Origin: Pseudoalteromonas sp. P1-25
Lineage (GTDB): Bacteria > Pseudomonadota > Gammaproteobacteria > Enterobacterales > Alteromonadaceae
DNA length: 64,000 nt
Direction: 5' to 3'
NCBI RefSeq assembly: GCF_001401805.1
Contig: NZ_LKDW01000005.1
Span: 1 to 64,000 of the forward strand
In this document: positions 36,748 to 47,758 of the stretch, piece by piece
How positions within the stretch are numbered: position 1 is the stretch's first letter
Layout: each line of letters starts with the position of its first letter
Notes under the pieces: model-generated
The model's input: the letters and a program-made list of their open reading frames with translations, nothing else
What the model was told of the DNA's origin: nothing
Database searches by the model: none
Made by a program: the position numbers and the translations under genes

Positions 36748-37421
36748 TGAAATACAGTTATGTACTGTTTGATGCAGACGAAACACTATTCAGATTTGAT
36801 ATTTTAGCGGGTATGACCCGCATGTTTAAAACGTACAATATTGAGTTTACTCAAGCCGATTACATCCATTACCAAAAAACCAATAAGCAGCTGTGGATAG
36901 ATTATCAAGATGGAAAAATTAGCGCCGATTACTTACAAGTAACCCGCTTTAACGAGTGGGCTGTAAAATTAGGGGTCCCCGCTAAAGAGCTAAACGATGC
37001 ATTTTTAGATGCTATGGCACAAATTTGTGAACCTTTACCCGGCGCCGTAGCGCTGTTAAATAAACTAAAGCCACATGCTAAATTAGGCATCATAACCAAC
37101 GGCTTTGCCCGCTTGCAAACGGTGCGTTTAGAACACACAGGTTTAAAAGAGATGTTTGATTGGTTGGTTATTTCTGAACTAGTAGGCATTGCTAAACCTA
37201 ACAAGGCTATTTTTGAGCACACATTTAAGCTTATGGGTAATCCAGATAAAAGCAAAATATTGATGGTGGGCGACACTGCCTCTAGCGATATTTTGGGAGG
37301 CAATAATGCCGGTATTGATACCTGTTGGCTACAGCACCCAGGCGAGCAGTTACCTGAAGGCATAACTCCTACTTACACAATAGCTAACTTAGATCAATTG
37401 CAGTCTATTCTTAAAATTTAG
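36747..37421 (+). CDS. yjjG: HAD-family 5'-nucleotidase (dUMP phosphatase)
   Basis: A 224-residue HAD phosphatase. Motif I is FDADETLF at residues 8-15, motif II is IITNGFARLQ, the motif III lysine is in IAKPNKAIFEH, and motif IV is MVGDTASSDILGG. The E. coli homologue dephosphorylates dUMP, dTMP and non-canonical nucleotides. It is translationally coupled to yjjX. A good terminator follows. Confidence 0.93.
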   Translation: MKYSYVLFDADETLFRFDILAGMTRMFKTYNIEFTQADYIHYQKTNKQLWIDYQDGKISADYLQVTRFNEWAVKLGVPAKELNDAFLDAMAQICEPLPGAVALLNKLKPHAKLGIITNGFARLQTVRLEHTGLKEMFDWLVISELVGIAKPNKAIFEHTFKLMGNPDKSKILMVGDTASSDILGGNNAGIDTCWLQHPGEQLPEGITPTYTIANLDQLQSILKI

Positions 37422-37435
37422 CTAAATTAAAAGCA

Positions 37436-37465
37436 AAAAAAATGACGCTGTTAGCGTCATTTTTT
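37436..37465. terminator. Bidirectional terminator between yjjG and lpxC
   Basis: AAAAATGACGCT and AGCGTCATTTTT pair perfectly with a 3-base GTT loop and T runs on both strands. It closes yjjG and, from the other side, the entire dcw cluster after lpxC. Confidence 0.9.
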
Positions 37466-37504
37466 ATAACTGTTTGTGAGCGTGTATTTTTAAAAAATAC
37501 TAAA

Positions 37505-38416
37505 TTAGGCAGTCGCTAATTCAAGGCCGGGTGCAGGCATCGTAACAGGCGTTTCAAATGTTGCCCACTCCCATGCTGACTCAGTTGCCATAATTTTGCG
37601 AAGTAACTTGTTATTTAAATCGTGACCCGATTTATAAGCCGTTACTTTACCTAGTAGGTTATGACCTGTCATAAACATGTCGCCCACACAGTCTAATATT
37701 TTGTGTTTTACAAATTCATCGCTGTAGCGCAAACCATTTGGGTTTAGTACTTTAAAGTCATCAAGTACTACTGCGCTGTCCATGCTGCCACCCAGTGCTA
37801 GGTTATTAGCATGCATGTATTCGATATCTTTCATAAAGCCAAACGTACGTGCACGGCTAATTTCTTCAGTAAAGCTTTGCGCAGTAATATCTAAACCAAT
37901 GCGCTGACGGCTTTCGTTAATGGCCGGGTGATCAAAGGCAATTTCAAAGTCGATATGAAAACCATCATACGGTTCTACTTCGGCCCATTTATCGCCTTCT
38001 TCAATACGTACTTTTTCTTTTATACGAATAAAGCGTTTCGCAACATTTTGCTCTTCAATGCCGCCTTTTTGTAACAAATAAATGAACGGTAATGCACTAC
38101 CATCCATAATCGGCACTTCTGAGCTATCTAATTCAACAATTAGATTATCAATACCCATTGCAGCAACCGCTGCAATTAAGTGCTCAGTCGTTGATAAGCG
38201 AACACCATCTTTGTTAATTAAACAGGTACATAATTGCGTATCACCAACGGCTTCAGGTGTTGTTTCAAAATCAACAACCGGATCAAGGTCCACACGACGA
38301 AATACAATCCCGGTATTTGCGCTCGCAGGTCGGAGAGTTATTGTGACCTTCTCACCTTTATGAAGTCCAATTCCTATGGCTTTGACTACTTGTGCAATCG
38401 TACGCTGTTTAATCAT
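37505..38416 (-). CDS. lpxC: UDP-3-O-acyl-N-acetylglucosamine deacetylase
   Basis: A 303-residue zinc enzyme for the committed step of lipid A synthesis. Zinc ligand H79 is in [14 protein letters not shown], and the second site is in [12 protein letters not shown] with the catalytic His in KSGHDLNN. I start at ATG 38416, [17 protein letters not shown], which matches the family; an open extension to 38503 adds 29 foreign residues. It is the last gene of the dcw cluster, 106 bp after ftsZ, which leaves room for its own promoter. The order ftsZ-lpxC is conserved in gammaproteobacteria. Confidence 0.98.
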   Translation of the reverse strand: MIKQRTIAQVVKAIGIGLHKGEKVTITLRPASANTGIVFRRVDLDPVVDFETTPEAVGDTQLCTCLINKDGVRLSTTEHLIAAVAAMGIDNLIVELDSSEVPIMDGSALPFIYLLQKGGIEEQNVAKRFIRIKEKVRIEEGDKWAEVEPYDGFHIDFEIAFDHPAINESRQRIGLDITAQSFTEEISRARTFGFMKDIEYMHANNLALGGSMDSAVVLDDFKVLNPNGLRYSDEFVKHKILDCVGDMFMTGHNLLGKVTAYKSGHDLNNKLLRKIMATESAWEWATFETPVTMPAPGLELATA

Positions 38417-38522
38417 AGGTTCGCTCACTTTTAAATCAATTACAGTTAGACGGCGGAGTTTAACATAAATCCTTTTGCCTTTCAATATTTGTACATATTT
38501 CAAACAAAAGCATTAGTAAATG

Positions 38523-39770
38523 TTAATCAGCCTGCTTACGTAAAAAAGCCGGAATATCAAAATAATCTCCGCCTTCTGATTTATCCGCTTTTTTACTGTT
38601 TTGCGCTGATGAACTTGCCGTGTTGCTTGAGCTTGTAGATGGCGCTTGTTCTTTGCTTTCTACTTGCGTGCTTGGCGTCGTTTCTTCAGTGCTTGTGCCT
38701 TGGCTTGCAAAGCTTGGTACGTACATGCTGCTAGATTGGTTTGATGAACTTGCTACATCAGAGCCTGATGCCTTTTTAAAGCCGTTATCAACAATACCAA
38801 ACTGCGGACGACGATCGCCGCCTAGCCCTGTAGCAACCACGGTTACACGTAACTCGTCGCTCATTTCAGGGTCAATAACTGCACCCACAACCACAGTTGC
38901 ATTTTCAGACGCTAGCGCTTTAACGTGGTTACCCACAATTTCAAATTCTTCAATCGCGATGTCCATACCCGCGGTAATATTAACCAAAATACCTTTAGCA
39001 CCGGTTAAATCAACGTCTTCTAGTAATGGGCTTGAGATAGCCGCTTCTGCAGCTTCTTGAGCACGATCTGGGCCTGATGCAGAAGCTGTGCCCATCATGG
39101 CAGTACCCATTGCTGACATTACGGTACGTACGTCGGCGAAATCCACGTTAATTAAACCAGAACGTGTAATTAGCTCCGCAATACCTTGAACCGCACCAAA
39201 AAGTACATCGTTTGCTTTAGCGAAGGCATCTAACAGTGTAGTCCCTTTGCCTAAAACTTTAAGCAATTTATTGTTCGGAATTGTAATAAGTGAGTCTACA
39301 ATTTCTGACAATTCGTTAATGCCTTGTTCAGCCGCTGCGGCGCGTTTTTTACCTTCAAAGTCAAAAGGACGCGTTACTACAGCAACCGTTAAAATATCGA
39401 GCTCTTTAGCAATTTTAGCAACCACAGGTGCAGCACCGGTACCTGTACCACCGCCCATGCCGGCAGCAATAAATACCATATCTGCGCCTTCAAGGCTGGC
39501 ACGAATGGTTTCTGCATCTTCTTCAGCCGACTCACGACCTACTTCTGGGTTTGCGCCTGCACCTAACCCTGAGGTAATTTGCGTGCCTAGTTGTACGGTA
39601 ATATCGGCAGCGGAATTACGTAATGCTTGTGCATCCGTATTTGCGGCTATAAAGCGCACACCTTCTATTTGTTGTTTTACCATGTGCTCAACAGCGTTAC
39701 CGCCGCCACCGCCCACGCCAATTACCTTAATTACAGCTTCTTCGCTGTGTTGTTCCATCATATCAAACAT
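38523..39770 (-). CDS. ftsZ: Cell division GTPase
   Basis: A 415-residue tubulin homologue that forms the division ring. The GTP-binding signature [13 protein letters not shown] is intact, as is the T7-loop region ([11 protein letters not shown]). A Ser/Thr/Gln-rich linker of about 75 residues leads to the conserved C-terminal peptide [12 protein letters not shown], which binds FtsA and ZipA. It is 23 bp downstream of ftsA. The linker is longer than in E. coli, giving a slightly larger protein. Confidence 0.99.
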   Translation of the reverse strand: MFDMMEQHSEEAVIKVIGVGGGGGNAVEHMVKQQIEGVRFIAANTDAQALRNSAADITVQLGTQITSGLGAGANPEVGRESAEEDAETIRASLEGADMVFIAAGMGGGTGTGAAPVVAKIAKELDILTVAVVTRPFDFEGKKRAAAAEQGINELSEIVDSLITIPNNKLLKVLGKGTTLLDAFAKANDVLFGAVQGIAELITRSGLINVDFADVRTVMSAMGTAMMGTASASGPDRAQEAAEAAISSPLLEDVDLTGAKGILVNITAGMDIAIEEFEIVGNHVKALASENATVVVGAVIDPEMSDELRVTVVATGLGGDRRPQFGIVDNGFKKASGSDVASSSNQSSSMYVPSFASQGTSTEETTPSTQVESKEQAPSTSSSNTASSSAQNSKKADKSEGGDYFDIPAFLRKQAD

Positions 39771-39793
39771 GTTTACTCTCCGACTTGAGTACT

Positions 39794-41026
39794 TTAAAAC
39801 TCACCTTGGAACCATTTAGTAATGCGGTTCCACCAATTATTATTATCCTCTGCTTTCGACTTTTGTGCATTCATCGATTGCATAGTGCGCCCGTATTGTA
39901 ACAAACCTACAGCGGTTGCGTACGAAGGATCGTCTACGTAGTCTGTCAAACCAACTATCCCGATTGGTTTGCCTATTCTCACTGGCATTTGGAAAATGTC
40001 TTCAGCCACTTCCATTGCACCAGTCATTTTAGCAGTCCCGCCTGTAATAACGAGGCCTGCCGCAATTTGGTCTTCTAAACCTGAGCGACGAATTTCTTCC
40101 ATCGCTAGCTCAAATAATTCTCTAAAACGAGGCTCTACCACTTCAGATAAAGTATGACGCGACATTAAACGTGCTGGTCGCCCGCCTACACTGGGTACTT
40201 CTATGGTGTCTTCGTTACTGGCCATTTGGCTACTTGCGCATGCATATTGTACTTTGAGTGACTCAGCATGTGATATAGGTGTACGAAATATTTTTGCAAT
40301 ATCACCGGTTACTTGATTGCCCGCCACCGGAATCACTGAAGAATGACGCAATGCACCGTTAATATAAATAGTGATATCCATTGTACCACCACCAATATCG
40401 AGCACCGCTACGCCAAGCTCTTTTTCATCATCAGTTAATACTGAATAACACGATGCGAGTGCGGTAAATATAAGCTGATCAACCTCTAAGCCACAGCGCT
40501 CTACGCATTTTTCGATATTTTTAGCCATATCGTTTGAACAAGTAATAATGTGTGCACGTGCTTCCATTCGCACGCCGCTCATACCAAGGGGGTTTTTAAT
40601 ACCCTCTTGCATATCAATGCTATATTCTTGCGGTAATGCATGCAGCATTTTACGCTCAGCCGAAATAGGCACAGAGCGCGCTATATGAATTACATTTTCA
40701 ATGTCTTCATCAGTTACTTCGGTATTATTAATTGCAACCACGCCGCTTTCGTTTTGACATTGTATGTGTTTGCCAGAGATCCCTAAGTACACTGAGCTAA
40801 TACGACAATCAGCCATTAATTCGGCTTCATCTATTGCTCGGCGAATCGACTCAGACACTAAGTTTAAATCGTTTACGCCGCCTTTATCCATACCATGAGA
40901 TACTTGGCTGCCCACACCAACAATGCTGAGCTTGTTATCTGCGGTGATTTCACCTACCGTGGCCACCACTTTTGAGGTACCAACGTCTAATCCAATCACT
41001 AGGTTTCTTTCTGCTGACTTAGTCAT
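39794..41026 (-). CDS. ftsA: Cell division protein, actin-like
   Basis: A 410-residue actin-family ATPase that anchors FtsZ to the membrane. Phosphate-binding motifs are [11 protein letters not shown] at the start and [15 protein letters not shown]. The 1C domain sits between. The C-terminal end ([15 protein letters not shown]) is the amphipathic membrane-targeting helix. Its ATG overlaps the ftsQ stop by 4 bases. Confidence 0.99.
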   Translation of the reverse strand: MTKSAERNLVIGLDVGTSKVVATVGEITADNKLSIVGVGSQVSHGMDKGGVNDLNLVSESIRRAIDEAELMADCRISSVYLGISGKHIQCQNESGVVAINNTEVTDEDIENVIHIARSVPISAERKMLHALPQEYSIDMQEGIKNPLGMSGVRMEARAHIITCSNDMAKNIEKCVERCGLEVDQLIFTALASCYSVLTDDEKELGVAVLDIGGGTMDITIYINGALRHSSVIPVAGNQVTGDIAKIFRTPISHAESLKVQYACASSQMASNEDTIEVPSVGGRPARLMSRHTLSEVVEPRFRELFELAMEEIRRSGLEDQIAAGLVITGGTAKMTGAMEVAEDIFQMPVRIGKPIGIVGLTDYVDDPSYATAVGLLQYGRTMQSMNAQKSKAEDNNNWWNRITKWFQGEF

Positions 41027-41808
41027 GCCTTACTCTTATTTTGTAATTGCTGTTCTTGCACAGGCTTATAGCTAACTGCAAGGCCGGTATCATAGCGTAA
41101 ATCTATTGCATCTATTTGTGCATCTGCACGCTTTTCCATGCGCGGGTACACATCTATAAACCGCTGTACTCGCTTTGCTTTATCTTTGCGCCCTAAATTT
41201 AAGCGCACACCATTATCTAACCACAACTGCCACGAAAAACGCTCCGAAAGTGCCAAGCTTTTTAATGTTAACGCATTTACCTTTAGCATTTCGTCAAATT
41301 GCTTAAAAGCAATCCACGCTTCTTTTTCGCTACCCTCTGGGCCATAAAGTTGCGGTAAATCATTGGCAAGTTTATCGCTGCTTGCTTCAAAAGCATCGCC
41401 ACTTTGGTTTAGCAGTAAATCGCTATTCCAATGGGCTACGGCTTCGTGTTCAACTACGTACACTTGTATTGTATCAGGCCACTGCTTGCGAACCGATACG
41501 GTTGCAACCCAAGGTAAATCTTTTACTAGTTGCTGTACGCGTTTTACATCTAGCTCAAAAAAACTGCTTAAATCGGCCTTTTTTATTGCTTTTATTATGG
41601 CCTTTTCGTCAGTGTATTTGGGCTTTCCTAGCACCGTTAAGTGCTTTATTTGTGCATCTTTGTTCTCTACTAGCCAATCAGATACACCGCTTGTTATTTT
41701 CACCAGCCCTATCACTACTACTAGAAAAAAGCTCACACCAAAAATTAGCGACCAATTAAAGTTAAGTTGCTGTTTTAACTGTTGAGCTTTTTCTAAAAGG
41801 GTGTGCAT
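41023..41808 (-). CDS. ftsQ: Cell division protein FtsQ
   Basis: A 261-residue bitopic protein linking early and late division proteins. Single membrane helix at about residues 18-40, then a POTRA domain (IKHLTVLGKPKYTDEKAI) and the beta domain with the ending VDLRYDTGLAV-type strand (IDLRYDTGLAVSYKP). It lies one base after ddlB and overlaps ftsA by 4 bases. Confidence 0.97.
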   Translation of the reverse strand: MHTLLEKAQQLKQQLNFNWSLIFGVSFFLVVVIGLVKITSGVSDWLVENKDAQIKHLTVLGKPKYTDEKAIIKAIKKADLSSFFELDVKRVQQLVKDLPWVATVSVRKQWPDTIQVYVVEHEAVAHWNSDLLLNQSGDAFEASSDKLANDLPQLYGPEGSEKEAWIAFKQFDEMLKVNALTLKSLALSERFSWQLWLDNGVRLNLGRKDKAKRVQRFIDVYPRMEKRADAQIDAIDLRYDTGLAVSYKPVQEQQLQNKSKA

Positions 41809-41809
41809 A

Positions 41810-42730
41810 TTAAAGCGTTTGCTCCAAAATGCGAATAACTAATTGCTCAAATGTTGCCCCGTTTGCTTTTGCCGCCATGGGCACCAGCGATTTTTCGGTC
41901 ATGCCAGGGACTGTATTTACTTCTAACAAATAAAAATTTCCCTGCTCATCTTGCATCGCATCTACACGGCCCCAGCCGCTTGCACCCACTAACTCAAACG
42001 CTTCTAATGACATAGCTTGTATACACTGTGTATCTTGCGCCGATAAATCCGCAGGGCAATGATACTGCGTTGTGTTTGACTGATACTTAGCTTGATAATC
42101 GTAAAAGCCATTTGGGGTCGTCATTTCAATAACAGGTTGTACTTCGTCGCCTAATACAGTCACTGTAAACTCGCGTCCGGTTATCCACTGCTCCACTAAC
42201 ACTTGGCTATCAAACTTAAAGGCGTGAGTTAGTGCATCTTCAAGCTCTTGAGCGGTACTTGCTTGCGCCATACCTATGCTTGAGCCTTCGTGTGATGGCT
42301 TCACCATTACTTTTTTAAACTCATCCATAATGGCTTTTGCATCAAAGCCTTTTTTAGCATCAACAACTGCATAAGGCGCTGTGCTTAGTCCTGCAGATTT
42401 AAATAAATGCTTACAACGGACTTTATCCATTGCTAAGGCTGAACCCAATACATTACTGCCTGTGTATGGCAAGTTCATAAATTCAAGCGCACCTTGCACT
42501 GTTCCATCTTCGCCACCACGGCCATGCAATGCAATAAAGACACGATCTATGTTTAACTCTTTTAATTCCCACAATGAACGATTTTTCGGGTCAAAAGCAA
42601 TGGCATCAACGCCAGCATTTTGTAGTGCATTAAGCACTGCTTGCCCTGAACGTAGTGACACTTCGCGCTCTGCTGAGTTACCCCCTAGCAGTACTGCTAC
42701 TTTACCAAATTGCGCGTTTTGCTGCGTCAT
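41810..42730 (-). CDS. ddlB: D-alanine--D-alanine ligase
   Basis: A 306-residue ATP-grasp ligase making D-Ala-D-Ala for peptidoglycan stems. Motifs: [19 protein letters not shown] at the N-terminus, [25 protein letters not shown] and [15 protein letters not shown]. The DdlB assignment follows from its position in the dcw cluster. It overlaps murC by 4 bases. Confidence 0.98.
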   Translation of the reverse strand: MTQQNAQFGKVAVLLGGNSAEREVSLRSGQAVLNALQNAGVDAIAFDPKNRSLWELKELNIDRVFIALHGRGGEDGTVQGALEFMNLPYTGSNVLGSALAMDKVRCKHLFKSAGLSTAPYAVVDAKKGFDAKAIMDEFKKVMVKPSHEGSSIGMAQASTAQELEDALTHAFKFDSQVLVEQWITGREFTVTVLGDEVQPVIEMTTPNGFYDYQAKYQSNTTQYHCPADLSAQDTQCIQAMSLEAFELVGASGWGRVDAMQDEQGNFYLLEVNTVPGMTEKSLVPMAAKANGATFEQLVIRILEQTL

Positions 42731-44178
42731 ACTTCACCTTGCTTTAATTTTTCAACCGACATACCTGTTGCCGCTAATGTTTTAACCAATTGTCCTATAT
42801 TACCAGCGCCTTGCGTTAAAACTAAGTCGTTATTTTGTAAGTTATCGGCCAGCACACCAGCAAGCTCTGCGCTCGTTGCTACGTGTAGAGGCTCTTTTCC
42901 GCGTTGACGTAGGCTGCGGCACAGGCTTTTACTGTCTGCGCCCACAATAGGATCTTCACCGGCACTGTACACATCTAGTAATAAAAGTTGATCGACATCA
43001 GCCAGTACTTTTACAAAGTCTTCGTATAAATCGCGTGTACGGGTAAATCGGTGTGGTTGATAAACCATAACTAAGCGTTTTTCTGGCCAGCCTTCGCGTA
43101 CCGCTGCAATGGTGGCTGCAACTTCTGATGGATGATGTCCGTAGTCATCCACCAGCATGACATTGCCGCGCTCATTTTCAAATTCACCGTAGTGCTGAAA
43201 ACGACGCCCTATGCCTTCAAATTTTTGCAATGCCTCTAAAATTGCGTGGTTAGCAATGTTTTGATCTTTAGCCACTGCAATTGCCGCCGTGGCATTAAGT
43301 GCATTGTGCTTACCCGGCATGTTAAGCGTAGCTGTTAGGCTATCGCCATTCTTATTTGTCACTGTAAAAGTACAAGTACTTGCTGATTGACTAAAATCGC
43401 TCATGCGGTAGTCGGCATCTTTTGACTCGCCATAGGTAATAACTGGGCGAGCAAAACGTGGGATCAACTCACTGGCTACCTGCGAGTCTATACACACAAC
43501 GGCTAAGCCATAAAATGGCAGGTTATGAATAAAGTCCACATAAGTGTCTTTCATTTTCTCAAGGCTGCCGCCATAGGTTTCCATGTGATCTTCTTCAATA
43601 TTGGTGATCACCGATACCATTGGCTGTAAATGCAAAAACGATGCATCGCTTTCATCTGCCTCAGCAATTAAAAAGTCGCTCTTACCTACTTTTGCGTTAC
43701 TGCCTGCGCTATTTAATAAGCCGCCAATAATAAAGGTAGGATCAAGTCCTGCTTGAGCATAAATGCTGGCAATTAAACTCGTTGTTGTGGTTTTACCATG
43801 TGTGCCCGCAATGGCAATGCCATGGCGAAAACGCATTAATTCGGCAAGCATTTCTGCACGGCGAACTACCGGTATACGTGCCGCTTTTGCTGCAATAATT
43901 TCAGGGTTTGTTTCGTCAATAGCACTTGAAACAACAACGACGTTGGCATCTTTTACGTTGTTTTCGTGATGGCCTATAAATACTTCAGCACCTGCTTTAA
44001 TTAAACGTTCGGTCATTGCGCTGTGCGCTATATCTGAGCCTGTAATACGGTAGCCTTCACAAGCCAGTACTTCGGCAATGCCGCCCATACCCGCACCGCC
44101 AATACCAATAAAATGGATGGTCTCTATTCGACGCATAGCAGGTCGAGTTTGTTGTTCTTGTATTGACTTATCTTTCAC
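42727..44178 (-). CDS. murC: UDP-N-acetylmuramate--L-alanine ligase
   Basis: A 483-residue Mur ligase adding L-alanine to UDP-MurNAc. The nucleotide-binding loop [17 protein letters not shown] and the ATP loop [10 protein letters not shown] are present, as are [11 protein letters not shown] and [12 protein letters not shown]. The N-terminal extension before [10 protein letters not shown] is about 16 residues. It abuts murG with no gap. Confidence 0.98.
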   Translation of the reverse strand: MKDKSIQEQQTRPAMRRIETIHFIGIGGAGMGGIAEVLACEGYRITGSDIAHSAMTERLIKAGAEVFIGHHENNVKDANVVVVSSAIDETNPEIIAAKAARIPVVRRAEMLAELMRFRHGIAIAGTHGKTTTTSLIASIYAQAGLDPTFIIGGLLNSAGSNAKVGKSDFLIAEADESDASFLHLQPMVSVITNIEEDHMETYGGSLEKMKDTYVDFIHNLPFYGLAVVCIDSQVASELIPRFARPVITYGESKDADYRMSDFSQSASTCTFTVTNKNGDSLTATLNMPGKHNALNATAAIAVAKDQNIANHAILEALQKFEGIGRRFQHYGEFENERGNVMLVDDYGHHPSEVAATIAAVREGWPEKRLVMVYQPHRFTRTRDLYEDFVKVLADVDQLLLLDVYSAGEDPIVGADSKSLCRSLRQRGKEPLHVATSAELAGVLADNLQNNDLVLTQGAGNIGQLVKTLAATGMSVEKLKQGEV

Positions 44179-45255
44179 TTATTTTCTCTTATTTGTTACT
44201 TGCTCACAGTGCGAGGCAACGCTTGCTGTGGCATCTAAAATGGCTTGCTGCTTAGCATTACTGGCCATTTGTTTAATTAATATAGGCTTTGCCAAATACG
44301 GGGTTAATAGCTCAACTATCGAGTCTTTATTAAACTGGGGCTGAGGCATTAAAAGCGCGCCACTTGCGGTTACTAAATACTTTGCGTTAGCGGTTTGATG
44401 ATCGTCTACCGCATGTGGAAACGGCACAAACACAGCCATTTTACCCGCGGCGGCGATTTCACTAACAGTCAGTGCACCGGCACGGCAAATAACAATATCG
44501 GCCCACGCGTAGGCGGCGTCCATATCATCTATAAATTCAGCAACTTTTAGGTCTTCATCTGCAATGTTGTTTTGCGCATACGCGCTTTGTACGCTCTCAA
44601 TATGGCCTTTACCTGTTTGGTGCCACACTTTAATTGGCGCTGTTTTAGCAAGTAAACTAAATGCCTCTGGCAGTGTTTGGTTAAGCACTTGTGCGCCTAA
44701 CGAGCCCCCCACCACTAAAATATTTATAGGGCTTGAAACATCACGTTTAGCGACATTAGCAACGCTTGCACGTACTGGATTACCGACTAATTCAGCTTGC
44801 CCTGGTGCAAAGGCACTTGGAAACGCAGCAAGTACTTTGTTAGCAAATTTTGCCAACCATTTGTTGCTCATACCTGCCACTGCATTTTGCTCATGAATCA
44901 CCAGTGGGATACCTAAACTTTTAGCCGCTATCCCCGTTGGTCCAGTTACATAGCCGCCCATAGCAAGCACAACATCTGGTTGCTGAAATTTCAATACCTT
45001 ACGCGCTTGCAATATTGCATTAAGTACCATGAATGGAGCTTTAATAAGACGCTTTAAACCATTACCGCGAACGCCTTTTACATTAATAAAATCAATCTCA
45101 ATGTTATGCTTTGGTACAACATCCGCTTCCATTCTGTCTGGCGTGCCTATCCAGCTTACTTGCCAGCCTTGCTCTTTTAAATAATCGGCTACAGCAATAC
45201 CAGGGAATATATGCCCACCTGTACCACCAGCCACAACTACTAATTTTTTACTCAT
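44179..45255 (-). CDS. murG: UDP-GlcNAc:undecaprenyl-PP-MurNAc-pentapeptide GlcNAc transferase
   Basis: A 358-residue peripheral membrane glycosyltransferase (GT-B fold, GT28) making lipid II from lipid I. The glycine-rich loop VVAGGTGGHIFPGIAVA and the second loop VVGGSLGAQVLN are intact, and the UDP-GlcNAc region includes CRAGALTVSEIAAAG. Overlaps ftsW by 4 bases. Confidence 0.98.
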   Translation of the reverse strand: MSKKLVVVAGGTGGHIFPGIAVADYLKEQGWQVSWIGTPDRMEADVVPKHNIEIDFINVKGVRGNGLKRLIKAPFMVLNAILQARKVLKFQQPDVVLAMGGYVTGPTGIAAKSLGIPLVIHEQNAVAGMSNKWLAKFANKVLAAFPSAFAPGQAELVGNPVRASVANVAKRDVSSPINILVVGGSLGAQVLNQTLPEAFSLLAKTAPIKVWHQTGKGHIESVQSAYAQNNIADEDLKVAEFIDDMDAAYAWADIVICRAGALTVSEIAAAGKMAVFVPFPHAVDDHQTANAKYLVTASGALLMPQPQFNKDSIVELLTPYLAKPILIKQMASNAKQQAILDATASVASHCEQVTNKRK

Positions 45256-46427
45256 CGTTTACCTCCGCGTGAGGTGGCTTGTTTGGTTGCCATTTTAGTT
45301 TCAAAATCAACACGCAGTAAAATACCGGTGGCAATCGTCATGATTAATAAACTTGAACCACCATACGAAATAAACGGCAAGGTTAACCCTTTAGTCGGTA
45401 ATAACCCTGCACTGGCGCCTACATTAACCATGGTTTGAAACGCAAACCAAATGCCAATAGCAAACGCAAAATAGCCTTCGTATTCTTTGCCACACTTTAA
45501 CGCTTGCTGACCTATTAAAAGCGCCCTAAATACAAACACAGCCAACACACATAAAATACTTGCTACACCTACAAGGCCTAGCTCTTCGCCTATAACAGCA
45601 AAAATAAAGTCGTTATGAGCCTCGGGTAAATACTGTAACTTTTGAACGCTGTTACCTAACCCTTGGCCAAACCAGCCCCCTTGGCTGTAGGCCATAAGCG
45701 ACTGCACTAACTGATACCCTTTTCCAAATGGGTCTTCCCAAGGGTCTAAAAAGCCTACAACTCGCGCCATTCTGTATGGCTCTACAATAATCAGTAATAC
45801 AACAAGCCCTATGCCCGTTAAAATGAGTACAAAAAACTGCCACAGCTTCGCGCCGGCCAAAAATAACAGCCCCACTGTTGTTACAAACATAACTACTACG
45901 GTCCCTAAATCGGGCTGCAATAAAATGAGTAAGGCATACACCGCAAATACAGCAATAGGCTTTGCAAAGCCTTTAATATTTTCTTGTACTTCTTCACGCT
46001 TTCTTACCAAGTAGCCAGCTATATAACTGAAAAAGTATAATTTGGCGGCCTCAGCCACCTGAAAACCAACAGGTCCAATGGGAATCCAACGTTTTGCGCC
46101 GTTAACTTCGCGGCCTATAATTAATACTGCAATAAGCAGCACCATGCCAAGCAATAACAAATACGGGTTTGAGCGCTTCCACCAATCCATAGGGACACTG
46201 GCGGCAATCCAAAATAAAATAAATGCCATTGCTAAAAACAGGCTGTGGCGAATGGTAATATGGTATGAGTTATCAAACAGCCTTTCGGCTGTAGGCATAG
46301 AGGCACTGGTCACCATTACAAAACCCACACCTATAAGCATGAGCATGCAATAAAGCAGTGGCACGTCATAAAGCTGTGCTGAAGGTTTTGGAGTGAGCGT
46401 TTCTTTTAAATCGGCAAAGGCAATCAT
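45252..46427 (-). CDS. ftsW: Septal peptidoglycan polymerase (SEDS family)
   Basis: A 391-residue SEDS protein with about ten membrane helices, polymerising lipid II at the septum with FtsI. Conserved segments are QPDLGTVVVM, the catalytic Asp region in AHNDFIFAVIGEELG, and the ending LTLPFISYGGSSLL. It overlaps murD by 4 bases and murG by 4. Confidence 0.98.
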   Translation of the reverse strand: MIAFADLKETLTPKPSAQLYDVPLLYCMLMLIGVGFVMVTSASMPTAERLFDNSYHITIRHSLFLAMAFILFWIAASVPMDWWKRSNPYLLLLGMVLLIAVLIIGREVNGAKRWIPIGPVGFQVAEAAKLYFFSYIAGYLVRKREEVQENIKGFAKPIAVFAVYALLILLQPDLGTVVVMFVTTVGLLFLAGAKLWQFFVLILTGIGLVVLLIIVEPYRMARVVGFLDPWEDPFGKGYQLVQSLMAYSQGGWFGQGLGNSVQKLQYLPEAHNDFIFAVIGEELGLVGVASILCVLAVFVFRALLIGQQALKCGKEYEGYFAFAIGIWFAFQTMVNVGASAGLLPTKGLTLPFISYGGSSLLIMTIATGILLRVDFETKMATKQATSRGGKR

Positions 46428-47758
46428 ATTAGCCCTTCCTTAACGCATTGCACAAAGTCATCACCGCGTTGCATGTAGTTGTTATACATATCAATGCTGG
46501 CGCAGGCAGGCGCAAGTAATACAATATCGCCGCGCTTACTGAGCACTTTAGCCAGCGATACCGCCTCTTGCATTGTGTTTACTAAGTGCGATTTACTGCT
46601 CAGTGCAGCAAGTTTATCTGCATCTTTGCCAAAGCAAACAAGTGCTTTTACATAATTTTTTATATAAGGCGTTAACGCACTTAAATCAGCGCCTTTGGCA
46701 TCACCACCGGCTATTACAATTAGGTTTTCATGAGCTGAGGCCAAACTATCTATAGCTGCTATAGTAGCACCCACATTGGTAGCTTTAGAGTCGTTAAAAT
46801 ATTTGACCCCATTTTGCTCACCAACAAACTGACAACGGTGCGCTAAACCATTAAATTGGCCAAGCGCTGCAGTATATTGATCTTTACTAATATCAAACGG
46901 GCTTAATAACGCCATTACCGCCAGTGTATTTAAGTAATTGTGCTTACCAACTACCGAAAGCGTGCTCACAGGTAAAAACGCTTCACCTTTTACTATAAAG
47001 TGCAGCTTATTATTATGTTGGGCTAAGCGATAATCACCTTGGTCGGTGCCAAAACTCATTTGTGGCGCTAAAGAGTGGCGAATAGGCTTAGTTTGAATGT
47101 CATCTGCGTTTGTTACTAAAAGCTCAGCATTGTTATAAATACTTAATTTAGAGTCGATATAGGCTTGGTAACTGTCGTAACGATCTAAATGATCTTCAGA
47201 TATATTTAATACCGCTGCGCTTATTGGTTTTAAGCTCGAGCAAGTATCCAGCTGAAAACTTGAAAGCTCCAGCACATAAACATCAAAATCATCGTTTAAT
47301 AAGTCAAGTACCGCAGTACCAATATTGCCACCTAATGCCACTTTGTAACCTGCAGCTTTAAGCACTTCATACGCAAGCGTAACAACGGTTGATTTACCAT
47401 TAGAGCCTGTGACAGCAACAACGGGTTTAGTATTTATACGAGCAAACAGCTCAACATCACCAATGACCTCAACGCCTGACTCTATTGCTTGAGCAATTGC
47501 GGGGATTTTTAGGCTAAGCCCAGGGCTTATGATGATCATGTCGGTTTTACAAAGTGTAGCGTTCCCTAAGTCACCAAAATGCGTATCAAGCTCAGGTGCG
47601 TGTTCGCTAAGCCAGTCCACACCTGGTGGCGCAACACGGCTATCAACAACCTTTGGTGCAAAACCATGAGATAATAAAAAACGTACAATGCCCAGACCGG
47701 TTACACCGAGTCCGAGCACTGTTATATGTTTGTTTTTTATCTCGTTTAAATACTGCAT
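46424..47758 (-). CDS. murD: UDP-N-acetylmuramoyl-L-alanine--D-glutamate ligase
   Basis: A 444-residue Mur ligase adding D-glutamate. N-terminal VLGLGVTGLGIVRFL, ATP loop VAVTGSNGKSTVVTL, then YFNDSKATNVGATIAAI and a C-terminal LLAPACASIDMYNNYMQRG. It directly abuts mraY. Confidence 0.98.
   Translation of the reverse strand: MQYLNEIKNKHITVLGLGVTGLGIVRFLLSHGFAPKVVDSRVAPPGVDWLSEHAPELDTHFGDLGNATLCKTDMIIISPGLSLKIPAIAQAIESGVEVIGDVELFARINTKPVVAVTGSNGKSTVVTLAYEVLKAAGYKVALGGNIGTAVLDLLNDDFDVYVLELSSFQLDTCSSLKPISAAVLNISEDHLDRYDSYQAYIDSKLSIYNNAELLVTNADDIQTKPIRHSLAPQMSFGTDQGDYRLAQHNNKLHFIVKGEAFLPVSTLSVVGKHNYLNTLAVMALLSPFDISKDQYTAALGQFNGLAHRCQFVGEQNGVKYFNDSKATNVGATIAAIDSLASAHENLIVIAGGDAKGADLSALTPYIKNYVKALVCFGKDADKLAALSSKSHLVNTMQEAVSLAKVLSKRGDIVLLAPACASIDMYNNYMQRGDDFVQCVKEGLI

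Noticed and set aside
38620..39819. Long plus-strand open frames opposite ftsZ
   Set aside because: Antisense shadows of ftsZ with no recognisable protein features.
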